Below, one piece after another: positions 63,825 through 64,000 of a stretch of DNA of 64,000 nt. The DNA lies in the NCBI GenBank assembly GCA_023665605.1, contig JAMPDP010000003.1, positions 23,777 through 87,776 on the forward strand, written 5' to 3'. The position numbers and the translations under genes were made by a program. The notes under the pieces were generated by a model. It did no database searches. It saw nothing but the letters and a program-made list of their open reading frames with translations, and was not told where the DNA came from. The stretch is from Candidatus Amulumruptor caecigallinarius (GTDB lineage: Bacteria > Bacteroidota > Bacteroidia > Bacteroidales > Muribaculaceae). The stretch's first letter is position 1. Every line of letters begins with the position of its first letter.

Positions 63825-64000
63825 TTACTTGAGGGCAAGGAGAGCCTTTACGTTGCCTTCGTCGGCGTGAGAGACAATAGAGAAGTGCGTCAGGTTGCGC
63901 TTCTGCTTCTTGGTCTTCTTGGTGAGAATGTGGCTCTTGAAAGCGTGCTTTCTCTTGATCTTTCCTGATCCGGTAAGGGCGAACCTCTTTTTGGCACCGG
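63825..64000 (-). CDS. rpmI: ribosomal protein L35, 5' end outside window
   Basis: The last 57 codons of L35 are present; the start lies beyond the right edge. [20 protein letters not shown] and [20 protein letters not shown] are the conserved basic core, ending VKALLALK. The full protein is about 65 residues, so only a few codons are missing. It precedes rplT on the minus strand; infC is expected just outside. Confidence 0.94.
   Translation of the reverse strand, partial: GAKKRFALTGSGKIKRKHAFKSHILTKKTKKQKRNLTHFSIVSHADEGNVKALLALK

Overview
The window looks like chromosomal DNA from a member of the Bacteroidales, most probably the gut family Muribaculaceae (S24-7). The evidence is gene content (UpxY-type antiterminator, OMP_b-brl outer-membrane barrel, DUF4136 lipoprotein, Bacteroidetes-type S2, L13 and EF-Ts) and about ten promoters of the Bacteroidetes type, with a -7 box TAnnTTTG about 20 bp after a TTG/TTTG -33 box. 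The family assignment is inference; the order is fairly safe.

Regions. (1) 1-1805: end of a LytTR-type response regulator gene and its LytS-like sensor kinase, whose N-terminal half resembles a decayed copy of its own membrane and dimerization module. (2) 1893-25824: one long minus-strand surface-glycan operon of about 22 genes with its own promoter and terminator. It holds an UpxY antiterminator, a Wzx-like flippase, a Wzy-like polymerase, ten classified glycosyltransferases (GT2, GT4 and GT8), a GT2-like DDD-motif protein, a tandem DUF6625 pair, two membrane acyltransferases, a hexapeptide acetyltransferase broken by a frameshift, a COG5610 HAD protein, a phosphotransferase-fold kinase and a thymidylate-kinase-like P-loop protein. 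Initiating transferase and export genes are absent, so the locus must rely on functions elsewhere. (3) 25884-33200: housekeeping (tig; rplM-rpsI-rpsB-tsf; cdsA; tRNA-Glu), with two long non-coding inverted-repeat elements in the gaps. (4) 33134-43475: plus-strand run gltX-waaA-argC homologue-M16 peptidase-Fur-purA-DUF1015-two glycosyltransferases. The ArgC homologue has lost its catalytic cysteine. (5) 43680-56711: minus-strand run of hydrolase, DUF4136 lipoprotein, MerR, trxB, LolA-like, ftsK, rpe, dedA, a GH3/beta-lactamase fusion and a 5'-nucleotidase. (6) 57225-62326: accessory segment at a tRNA-Lys gene, with an integrase remnant, a large nuclease/helicase-like protein and an outer-membrane barrel. 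(7) 62398-64000: short repeats, tpx, and rplT/rpmI.

Working together: regions 2 and 4 both serve the cell surface. Region 2 would build, modify, flip and polymerise a repeat unit, while waaA and a WaaE-like transferase in region 4 point to lipid A-core assembly. Three reading frames are interrupted by a single event each (acetyltransferase, rpsB tail, upxY codon 9). These are either real decay or variation, or uncorrected sequence errors; the data here cannot tell which. No CRISPR array, complete insertion sequence or rRNA gene was found.
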